Below are positions 20,961 through 30,789 of a DNA stretch of 64,000 nucleotides, piece by piece (position 1 is the first letter of the stretch; each line of letters opens with the position of its first letter). The notes beneath the pieces are model-generated. The model had not been told where the DNA came from. It did not search any database and was given only the letters and a program-made list of their open reading frames with translations. The translations under genes and the position numbers were made by a program. Source of the stretch: Sepioteuthis lessoniana (taxonomy: Eukaryota > Mollusca > Cephalopoda > Myopsida > Loliginidae). The DNA lies in the NCBI GenBank assembly GCA_963585895.1, contig OY757921.1, forward strand, positions 53,981,090-54,045,089, given 5' to 3'.

Positions 20961-22413
20961 ATGTCTGAGGAGCTGAGTGAGGGGAAGGAGGGAGTTCGAG
21001 CTAGGCTCGAGGCTTGTGCCCTTTCTGTTGATTGGGATCTAGGGAGGGGGATTTTATTTGGGCGGCGGTGTTTTTGCAGGTATTGTTCTTGTTGGGGTGA
21101 AAGAGGGTCCATTTATTGGGGAGGAGACTGTAATAATATTTTTGGAGGGGGGAAAAGTGGTGGAGGTAGTGGTGAAGGTAATGGTGGAGATGGAGGAGGT
21201 AGCTGTGATTTATTTTTCTCTTTCATCTCTTTTGATGTTGGTGATGCTGGGGATGCTGATGGTACTGGTGTTGCTGGTGTCGTTGGGGTTGTTGGTGACT
21301 TTGGTGTTGCTGGTGTCGTTGGTACTTTCGGTGATGCTGGTGTTTTTGTTGGTGCCCGTGTTGCTGGTGATTCTGGTGCTGCTGCTGCTGCTGCTGGTGG
21401 GGCCTTGGTTTGTTTCTCAGGAGGGGATGTAGGACATTTCCCCTTGTTTAGAGGACAGCTTCCTCTTCCGGGTCACCTTGGTCCAGCCCTCCTGGTCGTT
21501 TGTTTTGGGCTGGACCTGACCCGGGCCCTGGGCCTCCGCTTGCTTGCTGATGGTGGTGGTGGCTGCTGAAGCTGTTGTTGTTGTGGTTGCTGCATTTTCG
21601 GTTTTCTGGGGGCAAAATGTGGCGATGTGGCCGATTTGTTTACACCCCCCAGCACCTTGGGCGTCGTCCTTCCACCACCACCATCATTTGCCGGTCCCCG
21701 CTGATTAAGGTCTCGTCAGGTACAGCCGGAAGGCGTAGTCCCCGTAGGCTATCCCGGCCGGGGATCTGAGGAGGTCAAACTCCTCTACTTTGTCATAGGC
21801 ACTTAGGTAAGCGGCCAAAACCTCCTCAGTGATGTAGGCCGGGACGTTACATACCGTGATGTGGAGCCTACGGGCCCCTTGTTCTCCGGCTGTAACCTGA
21901 AATGTTTGGTGATAATGTTGTTGGCTGCCGCCTTGACCGCTTGCTCATCAGTAGGAAGCAGGACATCCTAAGTCGCAAAACTTTTGCTACAGAAGTACTG
22001 GCATGGGATGCCTACCTTCCTCAATAGCTCTTCAAAACTTTCTTTTTTCAGCCCCACAAGCCTTTTTGTTTTTAGGTCTGAAATGACCAGCGAGAGGATC
22101 CTGGGTGTGAGTTTTTCTACAATCTCAGGGATGGGCAATATTTCATTTCCTTTAAAGTACTTTGCATATTTACCCACCATGTCTTTCAAAATCGTCAGGT
22201 CCTGTCTGCTAGCCCTTCTAAGGTGTGGGGCTTTTTTTAGCCTGCTATTAAGGCTGTCCTGGGTTTCTTGTGTGTCTTGAGTGGCAGCGGGGATTGGCAA
22301 CGAAGGCCAATTTGCCCCTATGAGAATCTCCTGCGAGGGCTCCTTAGTTTTTTTTATTCCTTTTTATCTTTATCGTCTGGGTCTTCGTCTTTATTTGAGG
22401 TAGAACCCTTCAT
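20961..22413 (-). pseudogene. LINE copy B, ORF1
   Basis: ORF1 starts MKGSTSNKDEDPDDKD at 22,413 and is frameshifted. A longer frame (22,300-21,968) encodes VGKYAKYFKGNEILPIPEIV and LVISDLKTKRLVGLKKE, a region shared with copy A. The zinc knuckle that reads CWSCKQIGHIAKFC in copy A is degraded here to AGGCKQIGHIATFC, having lost the first Cys. A low-complexity Thr/Ala/Pro/Asn tail follows. The opposite strand of that tail gives a spurious Gly/Val-rich open frame. ORF1 products of LINEs bind RNA; this one cannot be expressed intact. Confidence 0.8.
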
Positions 22414-22877
22414 GGCTGCAGTAGTAATAGCAGCCAGGAGGGTAAAAATAAAACCTCCAACTGTCATAAGAATGGAGGGAAGGGTTCTACTGTTTACTGA
22501 AAAATACAACAAGTTGTAAAAAAAGTACAACACGACGACACTGAAAAAGACCACAAAAATTCGAACAAGTAGAACCCCTGAAAAATAAAAAGACAGAAAA
22601 AGACAAAAAACGCAGGTAAAAAAAATAAAGTCCGACAAGAGGTTAGATAAACGTCGGATAACAAAAACAAGTGACAAGAAAAACAAGTCAAACAATAATA
22701 AAAGATTGACAGAAAGTCACTAGCAAAAAATTCTCAAGTAAGACGAAAAAAAAAAAATTAAATCAAACAAAACAAGTCTTACCGAGATAACAAATTTAAC
22801 AAGTAATAACGAGTAATCCAAAAGATTATAACAAAGATAATAACAAAGTCCTCTGGAAAGTATTTTTTGACAAAAAT
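22414..22877 (-). other. LINE copy B 5' UTR
   Basis: A non-coding pyrimidine-rich 5' region (read minus), alignable along its whole length with 28,565-29,008 upstream of copy A's ORF1. Hydrophobic Phe/Leu/Val-rich open frames here come from T-rich sequence and are shared by both copies as noncoding sequence. It ends ...CAAAAAT next to GAGAAGTG at 22,878-22,885. Confidence 0.75.
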
Positions 22878-23582
22878 GAGAAGTGTTTATTTCCGAAGAG
22901 ATACAACTCTCAGTGAGCACAAGGCCCAAATAGGGGGGAAAGGGAAAGTGGCGAAAACTGTACTTTCCTATGATGCCCTAGCCAGTCGCACTTATTGCCA
23001 ACAATCATCATTCAATCAGTTTTTTTTTTGTTTTTTCCCTCTCATTCTATACAATAAATTAATTCATCCATCAACCACGCTACAATCACCAAAATACCCC
23101 ATTCGCTCCATGAAAGCCCCACTTAAAATTCGATAAAATGAAATGACTTATATACAGCAAGTTAAAGATGATGAGGGATTGGAGAAAAAAGCCGCAAGGT
23201 AAACAAAACATAAACCCGGTTGTTTTCCCTCCAATCCCCCCTCTATGTTGTGGAGAGTTGACTGTTTTCTGATACCTGGATAAGGCCCTAAAACAAGCCA
23301 AAACTCTCCCTATAGGAGAAAAAACCTATGACTAAACGGGATAAAAGAAAAAAACGGAAAAGGGGGGTCGGTCGGGAAAGGAAATGAACATGAAATACTG
23401 AAATATGCGACCAAGATCCTCAAAAAAGGGCCGGGGTCACAAGTGGTAGAAGGGTGAGAAAAAGAAACTGGGAATGGGGAGGATCTTGAGCGAAACTAAC
23501 ATCTAAATGGTGGGGACAATGACACACCTCACTCCACTTGCTAGGGGGTCAAGAGATCCTAAGAAATTTGTAAACTTCCTAC

Positions 23583-24509
23583 TTACCCGGGATGGGGTCC
23601 CGAAGGACCCGGACCATCGTCACCATGAGCAGGCAGAGGAGGAAAGGATGACTCCAACGTTGCTCCCTTGCATACGACCAAGCTTGCTGCACGCACACAC
23701 CTTTTGTTGAATGTTATGCGATCCAAGCATCTTCTATCGCATCTAATCTTGACCCTAAGCTGATGCCTAAAGAACAAGACCATTTCACGATAAGAAAAGT
23801 TTTGTACCTTCATACAATCCTTTGTTTCGCATCTGCCAAATAACCATTCCAACCACGACTAGGATCAGGAGAAACAGCACACGTTTCTCACCCTGAAACG
23901 GAGACTAACGTTGTCCACGACGTAACCAACGTCGAGCGGCACGAGCTCTCTCGGACTGATGTGAACTTTCCACTCCTCGACGTGACTCCAGAACGAGTTA
24001 ACCCGCTCGCAGTAGTAGAAGGCGTGCAAAGCCGTTTCCTCTAGGACAATGCCGCAGTGGACACAGTCAGGCATATCTGCTAAGCACGCTCTGTAAGCCC
24101 AGTCGTTGAGGGCCACCGCGTTTCGAGCTAGCCGCCAGGTGAGCGAGAACTCGGAGTGGTTCAAGAAGCCTGAACCTGGCGCCCAATTCCACAGGGAGCG
24201 AATCTCCTCCGCTGACCAGCCGAGCCGCCCTACTAGAGGATACGAGGCGGAACTCACCACTAACCCTCTATATAGCTCCTTACGAGTCCATGAGAGGTCA
24301 CTGGACCGAGGAAGGTTTCGAAGGGCCCTGCAGCACTCGATAACGAATGGTGGCTCGTCCCTTGGCCTACGACGGCCTTCAGCCGAGGGACACAACCTCA
24401 GATCAGGGAAGGCGACCCTTACCTTGAGGCTCCACACCGCGTCCGTGGTCAACGAGCGGCCCAGGTAAGCCAGTCTCTCAGCGAGTCGGTGGCTCTCGAG
24501 ATCCGGCAT
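23583..24509 (-). pseudogene. LINE copy A, ORF2 C-terminal region
   Basis: The frame 24,509-23,865 encodes MPDLESHRLAERLAYLGR, GWSAEEIRSLWNWAPGSGF, a Cys/His region (DMPDCVHCG with HAFYYCERV) and LDVGYVVDNV. After a frameshift near 23,870 the frame 23,852-23,583 continues (FRHQLRVKIRCDRRCLDRI, LESSFPPLPAHG) and stops at 23,583. The Cys/His motif follows the RT as in many LINE ORF2 proteins and probably binds nucleic acid. Confidence 0.85.
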
Positions 24510-24538
24510 CCCCAGACCTGCCTACGGACCAACGGGCT

Positions 24539-25965
24539 TCAGCCTTTCCAAAGAAGCTTGAAAAGGGATTCTATCAGTGCCGCCCGATGATCCTTAGGCA
24601 TAGGCAGTACGGACAAAAGGTAAAGGATCAAGGGGAAGATGTGCACGGCACACACCTCCACCCTGCCCTTTAAGGACAACCGCCTTCGAAGCCAGGCAAC
24701 CACCCGCGCTTCTACCTTGGCCCGTACTTCCAACCAATTTTGCTACAGCTGGAGGCCGGGCCCGAACCATGGCCCAAGGATGTGGATGGGACCGTCACTC
24801 CAGCAGAAGGGCCCTGGCAGGGGAACGCTGCCCCTCCAAGCACCAAACCACAAGCCTTCGCTCTTGTTAAAGTTGACCTTGGCACCTGCCAGCTTTTCGT
24901 ATCTCGCGACCGCCTCCTTCACAGCCACTATGTCCCGACGCCAGGACACAAAGACCGTGATATCATCGGCGAACGCGGAAATCTTGGCTCGGATGCTGCG
25001 GCTTAGCAAGATTCCGCGCAGGGCCGGACCAGCCCCTCTATCCCTAAGCCATCGGAGCAGGGGCTCCAAAGCAAGGACATAGAGAAGAAGGGACAAGGAG
25101 CAGCCTTACCGGACCGATCACTTGATCGCAAAAGCCCTCGAACGCCTCCCGTTCACCTGCACCACCGCCTGTGGGTTATGGTACGGAATGCTAATCCATT
25201 TGCGGAACTCCGGTTTGAATCCGGCGGTCTCCAAAACCGCCGCCAAGAACCGGTGGTCCACCCTATCGAAGGCCTTGGACTGATCTAAATTGATCAGCGC
25301 GGCTTTGGTGTCGTCTTTTATCCCCTCTAGGATCTGGCGTACCAAGTGCAAGTTGTCTCGGATTGATCTTCCCTTCACAGCGTAGTTCTGTTCAGGCCGA
25401 CCAGATCACTGATGACAAGCTGCAAACGGTTCGATAAGACCCGGGCCAAAATCTTTAACTCTGTGTTAAGCAGAGTTATGGGCCTGTAACCATCTAGATC
25501 CCCACGAACATGCCTGCCTTCTTTCTTCAGCAATGTGATCACACCCTTGGTAATGCTACCAGGGATGGCTCCCCGGGCAAGCCAGTGGTTGAACACATCC
25601 TTCAGAAAAGGGGCAAACATGTGCGACATCCTTAAGTACACTTCGTAGGGTAAACCATTCAGTCCAGGCGACTTGTTAAGGCCGACCTGCTTCAACGCAC
25701 TACGGACTTCACATTCAGTAACCGCACCCTCGCAACTAGCCGCTTTCCCCTCCCCAAGGCGGGGGAAGTCGGCTAAATAGTCACGAAACTCCTGATCCTG
25801 GAGGTCAGGACAGCGGGCAAAGCGATCTCGAAAGTGTGTCCAGAAAGCCTCACGAATCTCACGGCTCGATCTCAGCACGCACCTGTCCGGGGCGTTAACG
25901 CACTCGATGTATCGACAAGGGAACCTTCTCAAATCTTCCATACGCATAAATGCGTTACATTTCAC
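24539..25965 (-). pseudogene. LINE copy A, reverse transcriptase region
   Basis: RT in at least four frames. Frame 25,965-25,375 has VGLNKSPGLNGLPYEVY, DGYRPITLLNTELKIL and NRLQLVISDLVG. Frame 25,378-25,118 has KGRSIRDNLHLVRQI and the first catalytic block LINLDQSKAFDRVDH. Frame 25,096-24,743 carries LLYVLALEPLLRWL and the intact FADDI box (AFADDITVFVS). Frame 24,733-24,539 has LSLKGRVEVCAVHIFPLILY. All core RT blocks are recognisable, but stops and shifts between frames prevent a continuous product. Confidence 0.9.
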
Positions 25966-26236
25966 GGCTTCGTTCGGAACTCTTTTTAGCCTATTTCTAA
26001 CTACGAAACCCTTGTAGCGCTCGCTAGCCTCGCGCTCAAGGTCCCCCTTAGCTAGATCTATGGCTACGGATTCCCCCCTTCCACCGCCCGGGAAAGTCTA
26101 TCTTCTAAGGATTTCGCCTTCTTAGCCCTATCTAGAGCGAGCTGTTGGCTGTATTTGATGGCGAAATCCCTAATCCTATACTTAAGGGATACCCACCACT
26201 TATTCCCCAAAGCTGCCCCCATTAACGCCCGCTGAA

Positions 26237-26997
26237 TTAGGTTTTCCTGTCCCATATCTCCAGTAAGTAGGTATTAAACTTCCAGTAGCTGGCCAGACTA
26301 GGCCTATTAGCAAACCACAGACTGACACTAACCAGTTTATGGTCTGACCGCCCTAACCAGTGGAATGTGGGACAAGCAACTAGGTCACTGTCAGCTCTAC
26401 TCACTAACACTCTGTCCAGGTAAGACTGGACCTGGCCAGAGGGGGAACTTCCTATCCACGTCCTCATCTCCCTCCCTCGGTGATCCAGACGGTACCATTC
26501 GACCAAATCTAACTCAGTCAAAAAGTCCGACAGGCCGCTGTCACACCTTGCCAAACCGCTAGCACCCCAACCGGCCCTATTTATATTGGGGTCAAGGATC
26601 GCATTCCAATTCCCCACTAGAACTGTCCGTCTCGAGGCATCCAGGAACGACCCCAACTGCCGAAGGAGGAGCGTCTCTCCGCTGTAGAATTAGGCACATG
26701 AACTGCAGCTATCTGAAACTCGTAGGTTTTCACAGCAACATCAGCCACCAGCAGCCGGCCCCCATCACCTGCAAAGACAACATTAACAATCGCATCAAGG
26801 CTGCTTCCGACTAGCAGAGAGACCCCAGCGGCGAAGCGGCTGCCGAATGCTGAATAAAAAACAAAGTCATCCTTCAGCACCCGACAGTCCGCCTTGCAAA
26901 TGAAGTGAGTCACCTGCAACGCAGCGACATCTACGCACAGGTTCGAGAGTTCGAGAGTTCGAGAGTTCAGCAAGCAAGTGTGCACACTTGCTTGCAT
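26237..26997 (-). pseudogene. LINE copy A, AP endonuclease
   Basis: The frame 26,997-26,617 covers the N-terminal half (LCVDVAALQVTHF, where an active enzyme has Q-E-T-H; the catalytic Glu codon is replaced). It continues through AAGVSLLVGSSLDAIVN. Frame 26,656-26,237 gives VLVGNWNAILDPNINRAG (normally GDWN), SYLDRVLVSR and LGRSDHKLVSVSL with the final catalytic Asp-His pair. This nuclease nicks target DNA to prime reverse transcription. The loss of the Glu and the D-to-N change in GDWN indicate an inactive copy. Confidence 0.85.
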
Positions 26998-27189
26998 CTC
27001 TCAGTCCCCTATCAACGTTTAAAGCCATCCTGGCGCACTTACCTAATCAGTGTCGAAGATGGGCCGGAAATCCCCGGGGGTGAGGATGCCAACAACCTGT
27101 CTCAAGGAGCCGGAGACGAGTTCAGTAGTCATTCGGCACTTCCTGCACACTCCGCCAACATCCAACGGGAACCGCAACTTTAAAGACCT

Positions 27190-27300
27190 ATAAAGAGACG
27201 GGTCTCTTGCACTGCAGCAACATCTACGCCGAGGTTCTTGAGTTCAACAAGCAAGCGCGTGCACTTGCTTGAATCCCTCAGTCCCCTTACATTCAAAGTG
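27190..27300 (-). pseudogene. Duplicate endonuclease N-terminus in LINE copy A
   Basis: Read minus, this segment encodes LNVRGLRDSSKCTRLL and LGVDVAAVQETRLF, a second endonuclease start with the catalytic Glu intact in QETR. It lies about 280 bp upstream of the second start (MQASVHTCLLNSRTLEL...VTHF). Both begin with the same CTTGCTTG-containing stretch but differ in sequence, so this is not a simple recent tandem duplication. Confidence 0.75.
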
Positions 27301-27332
27301 GCAAGATATAGAGTCATCAATCCCACTGGCGA

Positions 27333-28564
27333 CTATTTCTTTTTTATCTTTTTAGTTGATGTTGGTGATGGTGGGGATGCTGATGGTGCTGGTGTCGTTG
27401 GAGTTGCTGGTATCTTTGGTGTTGCTGATGTCTCTGGTACTTTTGCTGCTGTGTTTTTGGGTGCTGGTGTTGCTGGTGCTTTTTTTTTTAAGTTGGTGCT
27501 GGTGTTGCTGGTGATTCTGCTGTGGCTGCTGGTGGTGGTGGGGCCTTGTTTTGTTTCTGAGGAGGGGATGAAATTGGACTTTTTCCCCTTGTTTAGGACA
27601 CACATTCCTCCCCCGGGTCACCTCGGTCCAGCCATCCTGATCATTTGTTTTGGGCTGGAGATGACCAGGGTCCTGGGCCTCCGCTTGCTTGCTGATGGTG
27701 GTGGTGGTTGCTGAAGCTGTTGTTGTTGTGGCTGCTGCATTTTCGTTTTTTCCGGGCAAAATTTCGCGATGTGTCCGATTTGTTTACATGACCAACACCT
27801 TGGGCGTCGTCCTTCCACCACGCCATCATTTGCCGGTCCCGGATGATTAAGGTCTCGGGGATGGCTTTGAAGCCATTCCTCGTCAGGCACAGCCGGACGG
27901 CGTAGTCCACGTTGGCTGTCCCGACCGGGGATCTGAGGAGGTTAAACTCCTCCACTTCGCCGTAGGCGCTTAAGTAAGTGGCCAAAACCTCCCCAGTGAT
28001 GTAGGCCTGGACGTTACATACCGTGACGCGGAGCGTACGGGTGCCATTGTACTCCGGCTGTAACCTGAAGTGTTTGGTGAAGCCTTAGCCGCTTGATCTT
28101 CAGTAGGAAGCAGGACATCCCAAGTCGCAAAGCTTTTACGATAAAAATATTGGCATGGGATGCCTGCCTTCCTAAATAGCTCTTCAAATGTTTCCTTTTT
28201 CAGCCCCACCAGCCTTTTCGTTTTTAAGTCAGAAATGACCAGCGAGAGGATCCTGGGTGTGAGCTTTTCAACGATTTCAGGGATGGGTAGTATTTCATTT
28301 CCTTTGAAGTACTTTGCATACTTACCCACCCTGTCTTTTTCAAAATCTTCAGGTCCTCTCTGCTGGCCCTTCCAAGGCGTGGGGCTTTTTTGGGCCGGCT
28401 GTATAGGGCTGTCCTGGGTTTCTTGTTTGTCTTGAGTGGCAGGGGGGATTGGCAACGAAGGCCAATTTGCCCCTATGAGACTTTCCTGCGAGGGTTCCTT
28501 TGTTTTTTTCTATTTCGGCTTTGTCTTCTAGATCATTATCTTTTTTTGAGGTAGAACCCCCCAT
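27333..28564 (-). pseudogene. LINE copy A, ORF1
   Basis: ORF1 starts MGGSTSKKDNDLEDKAE at 28,564 and shifts frame near 28,430. It runs as VGKYAKYFKGNEILPIPEI, SLVISDLKTKRLVGLKK and IPCQYFYRKSFATWDVLLP to about 27,970. It shifts again into YLSAYGEVEEFNLLRS and then into the zinc-knuckle frame (CWSCKQIGHIAKFC, C-x2-C-x4-H-x4-C, near 27,760-27,810). A Gln-rich stretch and a Thr/Ala/Pro-rich tail ending KKIKKK at 27,333 follow, with one in-frame stop at 27,618. It is probably an RNA-binding ORF1 protein, now interrupted. Confidence 0.85.
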
Positions 28565-29008
28565 GGCTGCAGTAGGAATTGCAGCCAGGAGGGTAAAGAT
28601 AAAACCTCCAACTGTCGTAAGAATGGAGGGGGGTTCTACTGTTTACTGTAAAATACAACAACACTTAAACAAAAGTACAATATTACGACACTGAAAAAGA
28701 CCACGAAAATTAGAACAAGTAAAACTCCTGAAAAACAAAAAGACACAAAAAGACAAAAAACGCAGGTAAAAAAAATAAAGTCTGACAACAAGAGGTTAAA
28801 TAAACGTCGGATAATAAAAACAAGTGACAAGAAAAACAAGTCAAACAATAACAAATGATTTGACAAAAAGTCACAAGCAAAATATTCTCGAGTAAGACGA
28901 AACAAAATCAAAGAAAACAAGTCTTACCGAGATAACAAATTTAACAAGTAGTAACGAGTAATCCAAAAGATTATAACAAAGTGCTCTGAGTATACTTTTG
29001 AAAAAAAT

Positions 29009-29082
29009 GAGAAGTGGTCTCCTCCGAGCGAACAAAGCTCGGAGAACACCTTTGCGGTATGGTAAGATATGTCCCCATAACA
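29009..29082 (-). mobile_element. 5' LTR of Gypsy-type element, outer part
   Basis: Starts with the repeated target motif GAGAAGTGGTCTCC (29,009-29,022). It continues CCGAGCG...AAAGCTCGGAG and ends ATATGTCCCCATAACA at 29,082, the complement of the TGTTATGGGGACATAT LTR start. It lacks about 20 bp present in the 3' LTR (around 15,255-15,285). Together with 19,143-19,224 it rebuilds one LTR. Confidence 0.85.
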
Positions 29083-29430
29083 GCAATCTATCGTAAAAGA
29101 ATTCCTGAATAATTGTATTAAACAGATTATACAAAAGAGAAATGATATAGAATTTAAGACAGTCTGAAATAACATTAATGTACAGAAAACCAAAAGACAG
29201 TAATATGTCGGAAAATAAGTTTAATGAATAGGCATAATTCATTGGAGGCAGTGATTCAATTAAAATTATGAAAGCAACATGAATTCATATGAAGAAATGA
29301 TATGATAACCAGCCAGAATTTTAAAAATACGTTATATCTGCCATTTATTGTTTATTTGTACTGGTCTTGAATATTTTAAGATTGCAGTGGTTGAAAAAGA
29401 CACTTGTTATAATACGATAGTTTGGTTTTA
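29083..29430. other. AT-rich flank, nothing recognised
   Basis: Genomic flank outside the Gypsy-type element. No matching target-site duplication was found at the other end (right flank GCAAT; left flank GTTAT if the LTR starts at 15,134). Confidence 0.5.
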
Positions 29431-29475
29431 TGGCACATCAACGATTGTTGGTTATTTATGCCAAATTTATTTTTA
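29431..29475 (+). repeat. Isolated SINE-tail module
   Basis: GGTTTTATGGCACATCAACG followed by GGTTATTTATGCC matches the reverse complement of the SINE tail at 6,081-6,122 and the copies at 30,297-30,340 and 45,898-45,940. No tRNA-like head is visible next to it. Confidence 0.6.
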
Positions 29476-29479
29476 AACA

Positions 29480-30045
29480 AACAATGCTATTTCAAACAGT
29501 TCAGTTTAGCGTAAGAATAGTTTCAATGTCAAGGCAGTTCTATTTTGAACAATTCAGTTTAGCTTAAAAAAACAATTCTATTTAAAACAACTCAGTTTAG
29601 CATATTTGCGAAGTTTAAATGTCAAAACAGTCATATTTCAAGCAATTTGTTTGTTTGTTTGTTTGGTTTAATGTAGGTTATTTAATATCAAAGCAGTTTT
29701 AATTCAAATAAACAGTTTTATTTCAAACAATTCTGTTTAGCATAAGTACAGTTCAATTGTCAAAAACATTTCAATTGTCAAAAACATTTCAATTTCATGC
29801 AATTCAGTTTAGTTTGGAAGTTCTAATTAAAACAATTCAGTTTAAAAATTTAGTATAAGAATAGTTTTTGTTTATACACAGTTAAATGTCAAAACAGTTC
29901 TATTTCAAACAATTCCGTTTAGCGTAAGTACAGTTTAAAGGTCAAAAACTTCCATTTCAAACAATCCAGTTTAGCAGTTTGAATGTCAAAACAGTCCTAA
30001 CTCAAGCAATTCGGTTTAGAATAAGTACTGAGTTTAGTTCTATTT
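29480..30045. repeat. Degenerate ~50-65-bp minisatellite
   Basis: About ten imperfect units share the order CAGTTCTATTTCAAACAATT, CAGTTTAGCATAAGTA and TTTAAATGTCAAAA. Unit length varies because of internal deletions. The array has no coding potential and is not CRISPR-like: spacing is irregular and there are no unique spacers. Confidence 0.8.
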
Positions 30046-30055
30046 GACCCATAGA

Positions 30056-30340
30056 TAGGATCCTATCAAGTGCTACCATTCCGGGCCAGAGTGGACCTGG
30101 GAGCGATGGCAATGAAGAAGTACTCACCATTCCCCAAAGCTCCGGCATTACTGGAACCTCACCGTCAGACTATTTAGTGTCATAGCCAGGACACTCGTCG
30201 GGGTGGTCTTACATCGCTGCAGAGAAGCAGTCGTATTCTATAGCCTCAGCCGACTGGACAAATGATATTTTGCTATGGTTGGTCGGTTGGTTGTGTTTTA
30301 TGGCTCATCCACCTTGTAGGTTATTTAATGCCAAATCCTG
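30056..30340 (+). repeat. Dispersed repeat copy 2 with SINE tail
   Basis: Begins with the block matching 1,816-1,860 (GGGCCAGAGTGGACCTGGGA). It runs through unassigned sequence and ends with the conserved tail module at 30,297-30,340 (GTTTTATGGCTCATCCACC, TAGGTTATTTAATGCCAAA). The arrangement suggests a SINE or SINE-like element with an unusual head. Confidence 0.5.
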
Positions 30341-30344
30341 TTTA

Positions 30345-30452
30345 TCTAGACACACACACACGCCCTGCCACACACTCCCTACCACACACTCACAAATTCA
30401 TACTCACACACACACACACACATATATATATCTATATATATATACATATAAA
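30345..30452. repeat. CA-rich and (TA)n microsatellite
   Basis: CA-rich sequence from 30,349, a (CA)n run at about 30,404-30,421 and (TA)n to about 30,450, directly downstream of the SINE-tail module. Confidence 0.85.
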
Positions 30453-30470
30453 GAAAAATTGACAACAAGA

Positions 30471-30600
30471 TAATCCAGAGAAGATTTATTGAGAAGCAAA
30501 ATGGACACTATAGTGTTTTGGTTCTAATGAACCATGACCAGGACTATGATCGTCGATGATATTAGTGATATTAAATCAACAATGGATGTTTAAAAGTTCA
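30471..30600 (-). repeat. PLE-2 3' flank with hairpin motif
   Basis: Read minus, 30,505-30,545 contains CCTGGTCATGG, a perfect hairpin GGTTC-ATTA-GAACC, AAAAC, then a second hairpin CACTATAGTG and TCC. This resembles a hammerhead-ribozyme core (CUGANGA, stem II, GAAA, stem III, UH) with two changes in the first block and one in the second. Hammerhead motifs are known in Penelope-like elements. I could not find a pairing stem I, so this is probably a decayed relic. Confidence 0.4.
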
Positions 30601-30789
30601 GAAATACAAAAACCGAGGGAAAGTTTGTATAACAAGAAAAAGTTGGCCGTTTAATAAGTGAATCAGCGTTTGTTTGTTTAAATTACGTCATTTGATTTAT
30701 TAGAAATAGTGGGTAGAATTTATGTTCCTTTTGTTCATCGAGAAAGATTTCGAATCAAAAGCAGGAAGAAAAAAAAGACAAAAAGAAGA

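Larger units (their letters stand above)
19226..22877 (-). mobile_element. L1/Tx1-like LINE, copy B (internally deleted)
   Basis: A minus-strand LINE with 5' end at about 22,877 and 3' end ...GAAATAAA at 19,226. It retains the 5' UTR, ORF1 (from 22,413) and the C-terminal part of ORF2 (about 20,790-19,832) plus the 3' UTR. The apurinic-type endonuclease and most of the RT are missing, removed by a deletion near 20,800-20,960. The 5' UTR (22,414-22,877) matches that of copy A (28,565-29,008) almost base for base in long stretches, so both belong to one subfamily. It lies in the 5' LTR of the Gypsy-type element. Confidence 0.88.
22886..29008 (-). mobile_element. L1/Tx1-like LINE, copy A (near full length)
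   Basis: A minus-strand LINE of about 6.1 kb: 5' UTR (29,008-28,565), ORF1 (28,564 to about 27,330), an unusual duplicated endonuclease start, ORF2 with apurinic-type endonuclease (about 27,290-26,240), RT (about 25,965-24,540), C-terminal domain (24,509-23,583) and 3' UTR ending GAAATAAA at 22,886. It sits directly beside copy B in the same orientation, separated only by the target motif GAGAAGTG. Many frameshifts and stops break ORF2. An L1/Tx1-like placement rests on two ORFs, an AP endonuclease and the RT motifs; a phylogeny would be needed to fix the clade. Confidence 0.88.

Noticed and set aside
20961-21569. 202-codon Gly/Val-rich open frame
   Set aside because: It is antisense to the low-complexity Thr/Ala/Pro tail of LINE copy B ORF1. 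The matching antisense frame in copy A (27,238-27,714) has the same origin.
22354-22695. Hydrophobic membrane-protein-like frame
   Set aside because: It arises from pyrimidine-rich LINE 5' UTR; the same frames appear in copy A (28,636-28,920), and the region lies upstream of ORF1 in both.
24106-25082. Plus-strand frames of 88-147 codons
   Set aside because: They are antisense to the GC-richer ORF2 of LINE copy A.
29083-29087. Target-site duplication of the Gypsy-type element
   Set aside because: The right flank GCAAT does not match the left flank near 15,129-15,133 (GTTAT), and the outer end of the 3' LTR is uncertain.
29480-30045. CRISPR-like repeat array
   Set aside because: Units are degenerate, of unequal length and without unique spacers, and the DNA is clearly eukaryotic.
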